Below are positions 33,883 through 41,982 of a DNA stretch of 64,000 bases, piece by piece (position 1 is the first letter of the stretch; every line of letters starts with the position of its first letter). Made by a program: the position numbers and the translations under genes. This DNA comes from PALSA-350 sp963794165 (GTDB taxonomy: Bacteria; Acidobacteriota; Terriglobia; Terriglobales; Acidobacteriaceae), in NCBI GenBank assembly GCA_963794165.1, contig CAWCCT010000005.1, forward strand, positions 434,001 to 498,000, read 5' to 3'. Under the pieces are notes generated by a model. The model worked only from the letters and a program-made list of their open reading frames with translations, was not told the DNA's origin and searched no databases.

Positions 33883-33896
33883 ATTCAAACCATGGC

Positions 33897-34964
33897 TCAC
33901 TGAATCGCGCTGCCGTTGACCGTCATTTGGTTTAACGTCTGCACGTCTTGTTGTTTGACTGCGTCGGGTAGTGGGGCGTAGTTCAGGCCGCCTGCGGCTT
34001 GCTGCCCATCTGTCACCACATAGAGGATGAATTGCTTCAAGGCTGTGCGTTTCGCAACGTCCTTGCCGTCCTTGGGGATAATCAGGAAGGTCAACGTGGA
34101 AATCGGATATGCGTCCGGCGCCGAGGCGGGCGGATTGGCAATCGGAGTTCGAGGGTCTTTGGCCAGCTGATCCTTAAACGCATCGATGGAAGCCGTCGTT
34201 CCCGCAGTGCTGGGCAGCACATACTTGCCGCCCTGGTTCTTGATCGCGGCCACCGGCAGCTTGTTCTGGGTCGCATAGGTCAACTCGACATAGCTGATTG
34301 CACCGGGGGATTGCTTGACCTGGCCAGTGACGCCCTCACTGCCTTTGCCGCCCAAACCCACTAGCCAACTTACCGATTTGCCGTGGCCGACCTTCTGCGA
34401 CCATTCCGGGCTTACCGCCGCAAGATAGGTCGTGAAAGCGTCGGTTGTGCCGCTGCCATCGGCCCGGTGGACGACAGTAATCTTCTGGTTGGGAAGCTTC
34501 TCTCCCGGATTGTCCTGCTTGAGCAACGGATCCTGCCAACTCGTGATCTTGCCCAGGAAAATTCCTGCCAGCGCCTCAGCGGACAGCTGCAAAGGCTTCT
34601 GCAGACCATCCACGTTGTAGGTTACGCACACCGGGCCGGCCGATTCCGGAAATTGGATCACCGGCGTCATCTGCCCCATTTCCTGGTCCGTCAGCGGAGT
34701 ATCCGAGGCGCCAAAGTCGACGGTGCCGGACTTCACTTGCTGAATGCCCCCGCCACTCCCGATGGATTGATAGTTGATCTGAATATTTTTATGAGTATTT
34801 GAGAAATCCTGGATCCACCGTCCCATTACGGGATAGACAAACGTACTACCGGCGCCATTGATCGCGACCGTGCTGGAAGAGGAATTGCAAGAGGTCAGCA
34901 AGCTGAGCGCCGACAAAACTGTGAAAGTGCAAACCACTGTTCTACAAGACTTTTGATAGGGCAT
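33897..34964 (-). CDS. pstS: Phosphate ABC transporter substrate-binding lipoprotein PstS
   Basis: A 355-residue periplasmic phosphate-binding protein. The signal peptide ends in LSLLTSCNSSSS, whose cysteine is a lipobox. INGAGSTFVYPVMGRWIQ, SIGSGGGIQQVKSGTVDFGA and VHRADGSGTTDAFTTYL carry the phosphate-binding loops. No pstCAB genes are adjacent, so the transporter components must lie elsewhere. Confidence 0.94.
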   Translation of the reverse strand: MPYQKSCRTVVCTFTVLSALSLLTSCNSSSSTVAINGAGSTFVYPVMGRWIQDFSNTHKNIQINYQSIGSGGGIQQVKSGTVDFGASDTPLTDQEMGQMTPVIQFPESAGPVCVTYNVDGLQKPLQLSAEALAGIFLGKITSWQDPLLKQDNPGEKLPNQKITVVHRADGSGTTDAFTTYLAAVSPEWSQKVGHGKSVSWLVGLGGKGSEGVTGQVKQSPGAISYVELTYATQNKLPVAAIKNQGGKYVLPSTAGTTASIDAFKDQLAKDPRTPIANPPASAPDAYPISTLTFLIIPKDGKDVAKRTALKQFILYVVTDGQQAAGGLNYAPLPDAVKQQDVQTLNQMTVNGSAIQ

Positions 34965-35109
34965 GAACGATCCTCTTACGCAGGTATTGTCGATTTAGGA
35001 TGCCACGAGACGCCGCGTCCGGCGCAAAGTTCATCGACATTTCACACGCCGCCTCCACGGGCAACACCCCAGCATGAACACGCCTCCTACTAAGAAAGGG
35101 GTTGTAACC

Positions 35110-35697
35110 ATGAATGAAAAACTGCAGGGAAAGAAAATAGCGATAGTCGCCACCGATGGCTTCGAACAAGTGGAGTTAACCGAGCCTAAGAAAGCGCTGG
35201 AAGCGGCGGGAGCGACCGTCGATGTAATCTCTCCCAAGTCGGGTCAGATCAAGGGCTGGAACCATACCGATTGGGGTGAAAGCACCAAGGTGAACAAGAC
35301 TCTCGACGAGGCGCGACCCGCCGATTACGACGGGCTGGTCTTGCCGGGAGGTCAGATCAATCCCGACAAACTTCGTATTGAACCAAAAGCAGTTGCTTTT
35401 GTCACCGACTTCTTCAACTCAGGCAAGCCCGTGGGCGCCATCTGCCACGGCCCGTGGCTGCTGGTCGAGGCCGGAGTCGTGAAGAGGAAAACGCTCACCT
35501 CCTGGCCCTCCATACGCACCGATATTCGTAACGCAGGCGGTCACTGGGTCGATGAAGAGGTGATCACGGACGGCAATCTCACTACCAGCCGTAAGCCCGA
35601 CGACCTTGCAGCGTTCAATGAAAGACTCATCCGGGAGTTCAGCCAGGGGAGGGTCTCCAGAGCAGGCGAGAAACAACCCGCGAGGGCGGCTTCCTAG
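35110..35697 (+). CDS. DJ-1/PfpI family protein
   Basis: A 195-residue protein with the PfpI fold. KIAIVATDGFEQVELTEPKK is the N-terminal strand and helix with the conserved glutamate, and VGAICHGPWLLVEAG has the nucleophilic cysteine. Family members act as glyoxalases, deglycases or proteases, and the choice cannot be made here. AAAGGGG lies nine bases before the ATG; an upstream ATG at 35074 is rejected. It ends convergently, overlapping pepA by four bases. Confidence 0.9.
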   Translation: MNEKLQGKKIAIVATDGFEQVELTEPKKALEAAGATVDVISPKSGQIKGWNHTDWGESTKVNKTLDEARPADYDGLVLPGGQINPDKLRIEPKAVAFVTDFFNSGKPVGAICHGPWLLVEAGVVKRKTLTSWPSIRTDIRNAGGHWVDEEVITDGNLTTSRKPDDLAAFNERLIREFSQGRVSRAGEKQPARAAS

Positions 35698-37193
35698 CCT
35701 TTAGCGGCGAAGGTGCGCACCCACTCCGCAAGGGTGCGCACCGCAATTCCTGATGGGCCCTTGGCTATCCACGGCTTTGCTTCTTCCGTCCAGGCAACGC
35801 CGGCGATATCCAAATGTATCCACGGCGTATCTTCAGCAAACTCTTTGAGAAACATGGCCGCGTTGATGGCGCCGCCCCACCGGGTGGCGCCAGTATTCAT
35901 GATGTCGGCGATGCTGGATTTGATTTGGTCCTTGTACTCGTCCTCGAGCGGCAGCCGCCAGAACCGCTCGCCTGTAATCTGTAGCGCATCGGTGAAGTGG
36001 CGGTAAATTTCCTCGTCATTCGCGAAGGAGCCGGCATTCACCATGCCAAGAGCAACCACACAGGCGCCGGTGAGCGTAGCTGCGTCGATCAAGTGCGTTG
36101 CACCCAACTGCCGGGCATAGGCAAGACCATCGGCTAATACCAGCCGCCCCTCTGCGTCGGTGTTGACGATCTCTATGCTCTTGCCGGACATCGCAATCTG
36201 CACGTCTCCCGGCTTCATGGCGGTACCTGAAGGCATGTTCTCTGCGGCACACACGATGCCAATCACCTTCACTGCCGGCTTCAATTGGGCGATCGCTTGC
36301 ATGGCGCCAATCATGGCCGCTCCGCCCGCCATGTCGTATTTCATCTTCTCCATGCCGTCCGCGGGCTTGATGGAGATGCCCCCCGTGTCGAAGGTAATGC
36401 CTTTCCCCACCAGCCCCAGCACCGGCTTGGCGGGAGCGTTTGCGGGCTCATAGGTCATCACGATCAACGCGGGTGGCTCTTCCGATCCCTTGGTGACTCC
36501 CCAGAAGGCACCCATCTTCAACTCTTTCAGCTTGTCTGCACCGAAAACCTCGCACTTAAGCCCGTATTGCCTGCACATTTCCGAGGCTTTTTGGCCCAGC
36601 ACAGTAGGGGTCATGACGTTGCCCGGCTCGTTGACCAGGGTGCGGGTAAAATTCTGCGCTCCGCCCAGGATCACGCCTTCGAGCAAACCCGCCTCCGCCG
36701 CGGCCTGATTTGTCTTAGCCCCGCCGACCACGGTGAGTTCCTCAATACTCTGGTCTTTGCGGTCCGAACGATAAGTATCCGGATCGAAGTCACCGATATA
36801 AGCGCCTTCGACTAACGCTCTGGTGGCGGCAAGCGGATCGAGGCCCTCGGGGATCGCGATCGCGAGTTCGCGCAGCTTGCGTGGCTTAGCGAACCGGACG
36901 GCTGCCCCAGCGGCCTTGCGCACTTCCGTGGTCGTGAGCTTGCCCAAGCCGACCAGCAGGATCCGTTCTGCCTTGAACCCGGCCGGAGCATGCAGCAGCA
37001 CCGTCTCACAGCTTCCGGCCGCAAACTCACCGCTGCTCAGGATGGCCGAAGTTGCTTTCGCTAGCGGTCCCACGGAAGTTAATAACTTGATGGCGGGTTT
37101 GGTCTGTTTTTTCTCCGCCGCATCGAGGGCGAAAATCACCAACAGCCCAGTGCTGAGGCGGTCGAGCTTATCCGATGTGTATGTCGTATGCAT
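35694..37193 (-). CDS. pepA: Leucyl aminopeptidase
   Basis: A 499-residue M17 dizinc aminopeptidase that removes N-terminal residues from peptides in the cytoplasm; some members also bind DNA. GLVGKGITFDTGGISIKP and IVNTDAEGRLVLADGLAYA hold metal and active-site residues, the latter being the family signature. The N-terminal macro-like domain spans about the first 170 residues. smpB lies 18 bases upstream on the same strand. Confidence 0.95.
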   Translation of the reverse strand: MHTTYTSDKLDRLSTGLLVIFALDAAEKKQTKPAIKLLTSVGPLAKATSAILSSGEFAAGSCETVLLHAPAGFKAERILLVGLGKLTTTEVRKAAGAAVRFAKPRKLRELAIAIPEGLDPLAATRALVEGAYIGDFDPDTYRSDRKDQSIEELTVVGGAKTNQAAAEAGLLEGVILGGAQNFTRTLVNEPGNVMTPTVLGQKASEMCRQYGLKCEVFGADKLKELKMGAFWGVTKGSEEPPALIVMTYEPANAPAKPVLGLVGKGITFDTGGISIKPADGMEKMKYDMAGGAAMIGAMQAIAQLKPAVKVIGIVCAAENMPSGTAMKPGDVQIAMSGKSIEIVNTDAEGRLVLADGLAYARQLGATHLIDAATLTGACVVALGMVNAGSFANDEEIYRHFTDALQITGERFWRLPLEDEYKDQIKSSIADIMNTGATRWGGAINAAMFLKEFAEDTPWIHLDIAGVAWTEEAKPWIAKGPSGIAVRTLAEWVRTFAAKG

Positions 37194-37210
37194 AAGTCGT
37201 TTCTATTGTG

Positions 37211-37738
37211 CTACTTGTGTTGGCCGCGAACGATGGCCGCCCGCGCCTCGCGCTCGTCTTCGCGCCGCCGTTCGGTTTCGCGCTTATCCCAGTCCTGTTT
37301 GCCCTTAGCCACGGCAAGTTCCAATTTCACGCGTCCATGGCGGAAATAAAGGCGGGTGGGAATGAGCGTTAGGCCCTTCAGCTGCGTCTTGCCCATTAGT
37401 TTTTGCAGTTCCTGGCGGTGTAGCAGGAGTTTGCGCGTGCGTAGCGAGTCGTGGTTCAAAGAGTTTCCGTGGGAGTAGGGACCAATATGCGCGTTCAGCA
37501 AATAAGCTTCGCCGTCTTTAATAATTCCGTAAGCATCTTTGAGATTGGCTTTGCCTTCGCGAATGGACTTGACTTCTGTGCCTCTGAGGGCGATGCCGGC
37601 TTCAAATTTGTCGAGCAGAAAGTAATTATGCCCGGCGGCGCGATTCACGGCGGCATCTCGCTCACCGGCTGCGACTGGTTCACGAGCTTTCGCTTTTTGA
37701 GGAGATGGATTCGTCGTTTGACTCTGTTGCCGGGGCAT
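37211..37738 (-). CDS. smpB: SsrA-binding protein SmpB
   Basis: A 175-residue tmRNA partner needed for trans-translation of stalled ribosomes. NYFLLDKFEAGIALRGTEVK, IGPYSHGNSLNHDSLRTRKL and LIPTRLYFRHGRVKLELAVA are typical; the C-terminal KQDWDKRETERRRED tail enters the empty mRNA channel. The first 30 residues, rich in Q, P and A, are longer than usual. The tmRNA gene is not next to it and was not seen in the window. Confidence 0.95.
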   Translation of the reverse strand: MPRQQSQTTNPSPQKAKAREPVAAGERDAAVNRAAGHNYFLLDKFEAGIALRGTEVKSIREGKANLKDAYGIIKDGEAYLLNAHIGPYSHGNSLNHDSLRTRKLLLHRQELQKLMGKTQLKGLTLIPTRLYFRHGRVKLELAVAKGKQDWDKRETERRREDEREARAAIVRGQHK

Positions 37739-37950
37739 ACGTTTGGTTACGAATCTTCATGCTAGCACGCGACTTGGGGGCGCTGAGCCTGGTGCTCCGG
37801 ATGGTATACTCAGGCCATATTATTGAAGAGAAAAGCTGTTCTGTGCCCTTGTGGACGTGTCAATTCCCCCCAGCGGTTTTCGCATTTGTGTAGACCGAAG
37901 CGATGTTGCGAAACCGGTTTAGAGAACATGTCTTGGTTATCTGGAGTGCA

Positions 37951-40266
37951 ATGAATTGCCGTCAACGTAATTGGGCTCTGTCTCTTTCGCTTACCCTGCT
38001 CTTCGTCCTGAGCGTGTGCTGCCTCGCAGCTTCCGGCCCTAATGCAAAAACGCTGTATCAGCGTGGCCAGGTAGCCGAAACCAAAGACGATCCCATCACC
38101 GCTTACGAAGACTACTATCAGGCCTTCGAGAAGGAACCCAAGAATCTCCGCTATAAGACGGCCTATGAGCGCTTGCGCTTCCAGGCGGCGTACGCGCACG
38201 TCGAACGTGGGGAAAAGCTCATGGCTCAGGGTGACACCACCAACGCCTTGACCGAGTTTATGCGGGCGCTCGAAATCGATCCCAGCAATGAATTAGCCCA
38301 CCAGGATATCCAGAAAGCGAGAGACAAGGCTTCGACTACCAAGCCCAACCAGGAAACCTCGATTCCCGAAAATAAATCAGAGGAACTCAACGAGGTGGGC
38401 AGCCCGGTACAGCTCAAACCCATCTCCAATGAACCGCTCACCTTGCATATGACGGAAGACAGCAAGGTGGTCTACTCGACCGTGGGCAAAGCGGCAGGGA
38501 TCAACGTTCTTTTCGATCCCGAGTACACCTCCAAGCGCATCCAGGTGGATATTGCCAACGTATCGTTATTGGACGCCTTGCGCATAGTGGGTACAGTCTC
38601 AGGCACATTCTGGCACCCGGTCACCGCTAACACCATATTCGTTGCCGCCAACACGCGGGCCAAGCGGCAGGAGCTGGAAGAAGAGGCAGTGCAAACGTTC
38701 TATCTGGCGAACACTGCACAACAAAACGATTTGAACGACATTCAGACCGCGTTGCGCAACCTGCTGGTGAACGCCAAGCTCTACGGCGTACCGAGCCAGA
38801 GCGCCATCGTGATGCGGGCTACGCCGGACGAACTGCTGCTGGCGCAAAAGCTCATCAACGATCTGGATAAGTCGCGTCCCGAGGTGGTGGTCGATGTGGC
38901 CCTGCTGGAAGTGAACCGGGATAAGACGCGGACCATCGGCATTCAGCTCCCGGGCACCGCCAGCGTCCAAATTCAACCTCCCAACGCCACCAGCACCACC
39001 TCCACCGGGACTGGCACCGGCACCACGACAGGCACCACGACGAGCAGCACGACCAACCTGACACTGAACAATCTTGCTCACCTGAATGCCACAAATTTCG
39101 CCGTGACCATAGGCCAGGCAACAGCCAACCTGTTGCTGTCCGACTCCGATACCAAGGTTCTGCAAAACCCCAGTATCCGCGCGACCGACGGACAGAAGGC
39201 CGACCTTAAAGTTGGCGAACGCATCCCGGTAGCTACAGGCTCCTATCAGACGGGCGCGGCGACGGCCGTGGTCAGCTCACTGGTGAATACACAGTTCACC
39301 TATCTGGATGTCGGCGTGGAAATTGAAATTACGCCTATCGTGCACTATGACCGCGACGTAACCCTCAAGATCAAGATTGTGTCTTCGCAGGAAGAAGGAT
39401 CAACCAACATTGGTGGTATCACCGAGCCCATTATCAGCCAGCGCACGGCCGATCAGGTGGTCCGTCTCAAAGAAGGGGAAGTCAACATACTGGGCGGATT
39501 CCTGCAAAAACAGGATCTAACCACCATCGGTGGAACACCAGGTTTGGGTGAGCTTCCAATCTTGAAGTGGATCTTCAGCTCTACCCAGCATGAGGTGCAG
39601 GACGACGAAATTATCTTCATGCTGACGCCGCATGTGGTCCGTGCGACGGATATCACTCCTTTGAATTTGCAGGAAATTGATACCGGCACCGGCACCAATG
39701 TAGAACTGCGGCACATCTCGGCGCCGGTCACCCCCCAGGCGGGTGGAGCAGGTTCACTACCGCCTGGTTTGCAGCCTCATGCAACAGCCCCAGCGGCCGC
39801 GGCGGCACCCGTTGTCACACCCAGACCGCTCACACCAGGACCCGGGGGACCAGGCTCACCAAGCCTGCAAATCGCTCCGCCGCAAGTTGCGCCTAAGGTC
39901 GGCGGCACCTTCCAGGTGGCAATCAACCTGACCGGTGGCCAGGACATATTCTCCGTACCGATGCAGTTACATTACGACAATAGCAAGCTGGCGTTGATCA
40001 ACGTCGATAGCGGCACCTACCTCGGCCGTGATGGCCAGGCCATTGCGCTGGTTCATCGCGACGATGGGGTTGGCAACGTTGTGATCTCGGCTTCTCGCCC
40101 ACCCGGTGTCGCAGGTGTGAATGGATCGGGAACTGTTTGCCTTTTAACCTTCCAGGCCAATGGAGCGGGAGACGCGGCGATGCAGATCGTCCGCGCTTCG
40201 GCGAAGAACAGCGCGCAACAGGCCGTCGATATCGCCGGCTCACAGACCGCGGTACACGTTCAATAG
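37951..40266 (+). CDS. Secretin (GspD/PilQ-like) with TPR and C-terminal cohesin-like domain
   Basis: A 771-residue outer-membrane channel protein. Residues 1-30 form a signal peptide; TPR-like helices follow to about 130; an STN/short N domain (PLTLHMTEDSKVVYSTVGKA) is near 160-230; the secretin core is near 300-585, with IGGTPGLGELPILKWIFSS and DDEIIFMLTPHVVR; then a Pro/Ala/Gly linker. The last 125 residues, GTFQVAINLTGGQDIFSVPM to the end, look like a cohesin fold. The ATG at 37951 has GGAG upstream; the one at 37903 is rejected. Two pseudopilin genes follow. Confidence 0.9.
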   Translation: MNCRQRNWALSLSLTLLFVLSVCCLAASGPNAKTLYQRGQVAETKDDPITAYEDYYQAFEKEPKNLRYKTAYERLRFQAAYAHVERGEKLMAQGDTTNALTEFMRALEIDPSNELAHQDIQKARDKASTTKPNQETSIPENKSEELNEVGSPVQLKPISNEPLTLHMTEDSKVVYSTVGKAAGINVLFDPEYTSKRIQVDIANVSLLDALRIVGTVSGTFWHPVTANTIFVAANTRAKRQELEEEAVQTFYLANTAQQNDLNDIQTALRNLLVNAKLYGVPSQSAIVMRATPDELLLAQKLINDLDKSRPEVVVDVALLEVNRDKTRTIGIQLPGTASVQIQPPNATSTTSTGTGTGTTTGTTTSSTTNLTLNNLAHLNATNFAVTIGQATANLLLSDSDTKVLQNPSIRATDGQKADLKVGERIPVATGSYQTGAATAVVSSLVNTQFTYLDVGVEIEITPIVHYDRDVTLKIKIVSSQEEGSTNIGGITEPIISQRTADQVVRLKEGEVNILGGFLQKQDLTTIGGTPGLGELPILKWIFSSTQHEVQDDEIIFMLTPHVVRATDITPLNLQEIDTGTGTNVELRHISAPVTPQAGGAGSLPPGLQPHATAPAAAAAPVVTPRPLTPGPGGPGSPSLQIAPPQVAPKVGGTFQVAINLTGGQDIFSVPMQLHYDNSKLALINVDSGTYLGRDGQAIALVHRDDGVGNVVISASRPPGVAGVNGSGTVCLLTFQANGAGDAAMQIVRASAKNSAQQAVDIAGSQTAVHVQ

Positions 40267-40275
40267 GGCCCTTGT

Positions 40276-40755
40276 ATGCGGTACTTCTTACGTCCACACA
40301 ACGCAGCAGCAGCCAGGCAGGCAGGACTGACCCTGGTCGAGTTGATCGTGACGGTGGCGATCCTGGCCATTCTGGCTACGGCTGCCGTTCCGCTGGCTCG
40401 CTTTCGCGTGCAGCGGGAAAAAGAAAGGGAACTGCGCTACGACCTGTGGCAGATGCGCGATGCTATCGACAAGTACAAAGACGCCGCGGATAAGCACGCT
40501 TTCCAGATCAAGCTCGACAGCCAGGGCTATCCGCCTGATCTCGATACGCTGGTGAAAGGTGTGGATGCCCAGGGCAAGAAGCTCAGATTTCTACGCCGCA
40601 TCCCGGTCGATCCGATGACCGGCAAGGCCGAGTGGACGTTACGTTCCATGCAGGATGAACCGAATAGCGACTCGTGGGGAGGGCAGAACGTCTTTGACGT
40701 CGCCTCCAAGTCGCAGGCCACAGCGATGGATGGAACGAAGTACTCCGATTGGTAG
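40276..40755 (+). CDS. Type II secretion/type IV pilus pseudopilin 1
   Basis: A 159-residue pseudopilin. RQAGLTLVELIVTVAILAIL shows the prepilin peptidase site after glycine, with leucine instead of the usual phenylalanine at +1 and the conserved glutamate at +5. The rest resembles GspG, including YPPDLDTLVKGVDAQGKKLR and RRIPVDPMTGKAEW. It begins nine bases after the secretin gene and is part of the same operon. Confidence 0.88.
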   Translation: MRYFLRPHNAAAARQAGLTLVELIVTVAILAILATAAVPLARFRVQREKERELRYDLWQMRDAIDKYKDAADKHAFQIKLDSQGYPPDLDTLVKGVDAQGKKLRFLRRIPVDPMTGKAEWTLRSMQDEPNSDSWGGQNVFDVASKSQATAMDGTKYSDW

Positions 40756-40759
40756 GCAT

Positions 40760-41161
40760 GTGAAGACACCTCGTAAATTCGCGCATGGCTTCACTCTGGT
40801 CGAGTTGATGGTGGTGATGCTGATTATCGCCGTCCTGGCCGCGATCGCCATCCCCGCGTACGTCGCGTCGATTCGCGCCGCGCGGGAAGCGGTCCTGCGG
40901 GAAGATCTGCACGTGCTTCGCGATGCCATTGATGCCTACACCAACGACAAGAACAAGGCGCCCCAGAGTCTGGATGATCTGGTGAGCGGTGGTTATCTCA
41001 AATCCATTCCTGTCGACCCGGTAACCCACAGCAACAGCACCTGGGTCCCGACCATGGACGACACCCTACAGAGCGTCGATCAAACAGATCCCGGCATGAC
41101 CGACGTCCACAGCGGCTCCGATCAGGCCGGCAGCGACGGCCAGCCCTACTCCACCTGGTAG
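40760..41161 (+). CDS. Type II secretion/type IV pilus pseudopilin 2
   Basis: A 133-residue pseudopilin starting at GTG five bases after the previous stop. KFAHGFTLVELMVVMLIIAV has a perfect prepilin cleavage site. SLDDLVSGGYLKSIPVDPVT resembles GspG again, so two GspG-like subunits follow one secretin. The export ATPase and inner-membrane parts are not in the window. An upstream frame from 40655 is a shadow. Confidence 0.85.
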   Translation: MKTPRKFAHGFTLVELMVVMLIIAVLAAIAIPAYVASIRAAREAVLREDLHVLRDAIDAYTNDKNKAPQSLDDLVSGGYLKSIPVDPVTHSNSTWVPTMDDTLQSVDQTDPGMTDVHSGSDQAGSDGQPYSTW

Positions 41162-41173
41162 TTCGTTTGAGGT

Positions 41174-41389
41174 GAGTGAAACTGCAGATCCCTCGGCTAC
41201 GCTCGGGATGACAAAGGGAGGGTGGGCGCTTCCACTAAAGAGCGATGGCTAAACCGAACTCGGGGCCGCAAGGACCATCCGGACTCCGGCCCCGGACCAC
41301 GGTTTCTCGGTCTAATCACCGGTCTTTATGGAAGCGCCACTCTTCCCTTTGTCATCCCGAGCGTAGCCGAGGGATCTGCAGTTTCACTC
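41174..41389. repeat. Inverted repeat element, family C
   Basis: The 60-base ends are perfect or near-perfect inverted repeats: GAGTGAAACTGCAGATCCCT then CGGCTACGCTCGGGATGACA at the left, and the reverse at the right. The centre includes a GGGGCCG...CGGCCCC pairing. It separates the pseudopilin operon from engB, with no gene inside. The CGAGCGTAGCCGAGGGATCTG block recurs in shortened form at 19543-19613. Confidence 0.8.
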
Positions 41390-41394
41390 TCTCC

Positions 41395-41982
41395 CTAACC
41401 CGCAGCCCGGGACAGAATCTGCGTCCACAGGTCTTTCACGCCGTTGCCGGTTTTCGTGGAACACAGCAGCAGGTCCCTCAGCTCCAGGCCTTCTTTTAGC
41501 CGCGCCACAGCCTTTGGACGTTCATTCCCGGAGAGCTTGTCCGCCTTTGTGCCAACAACAAGAAAACTCCGCCCCATCCCCTTGAGGGAGGCGATCAACT
41601 GCTGGTCACTTGCCTGTACCGGAATATTGCTGTCGACCAGGCAAACGCAGAGAACCAGGTTGGACCGCTCTTCAAGATAAGGATTGATAAATTTGGGCCA
41701 CTCGGCGGATATCGACCGGGAGATCTTGGCGTAGCCATACCCCGGGAGGTCGGCAAACAACAGGCGTGGTTCTCGTGCGGTCGCCGTGTCGGACAGAGCG
41801 AAAAAATTGATGGCGCGCGTGCGGCCCGGAGAGGCCGAAACCTTGGCCGCCTTCTCGCCCAACAAACCGTTAATCAAGCTCGATTTGCCAACGTTGGAGC
41901 GGCCCAGGAAAGCAAACTCCGGAGCCAGCGCGGCAGGGAACTGCTCCGGCGACAACGCCGACAGCAGGAACTTTGTGAACAC
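41395..41982 (-). CDS. engB: Ribosome biogenesis GTPase EngB (YihA/YsxC)
   Basis: A 195-residue GTPase needed for 50S assembly. FAFLGRSNVGKSSLINGLLG is the P-loop, LLFADLPGYGYAKI the G3 region, and VVGTKADKLSGNE the base-specificity motif. The GTG start overlaps the last base of the lon stop codon (TAGTG). Confidence 0.96.
   Translation of the reverse strand: MFTKFLLSALSPEQFPAALAPEFAFLGRSNVGKSSLINGLLGEKAAKVSASPGRTRAINFFALSDTATAREPRLLFADLPGYGYAKISRSISAEWPKFINPYLEERSNLVLCVCLVDSNIPVQASDQQLIASLKGMGRSFLVVGTKADKLSGNERPKAVARLKEGLELRDLLLCSTKTGNGVKDLWTQILSRAAG

Noticed and set aside
33652..33896. Possible CRISPR-like array because of repeated CCCCACATCTCGC blocks
   Set aside because: The repeats are inverted, few in number and lack regular spacers, and no cas genes are near.
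37739..37950. Possible tmRNA gene beside smpB
   Set aside because: The gap is too short and lacks the tRNA-like ends and tag reading frame.
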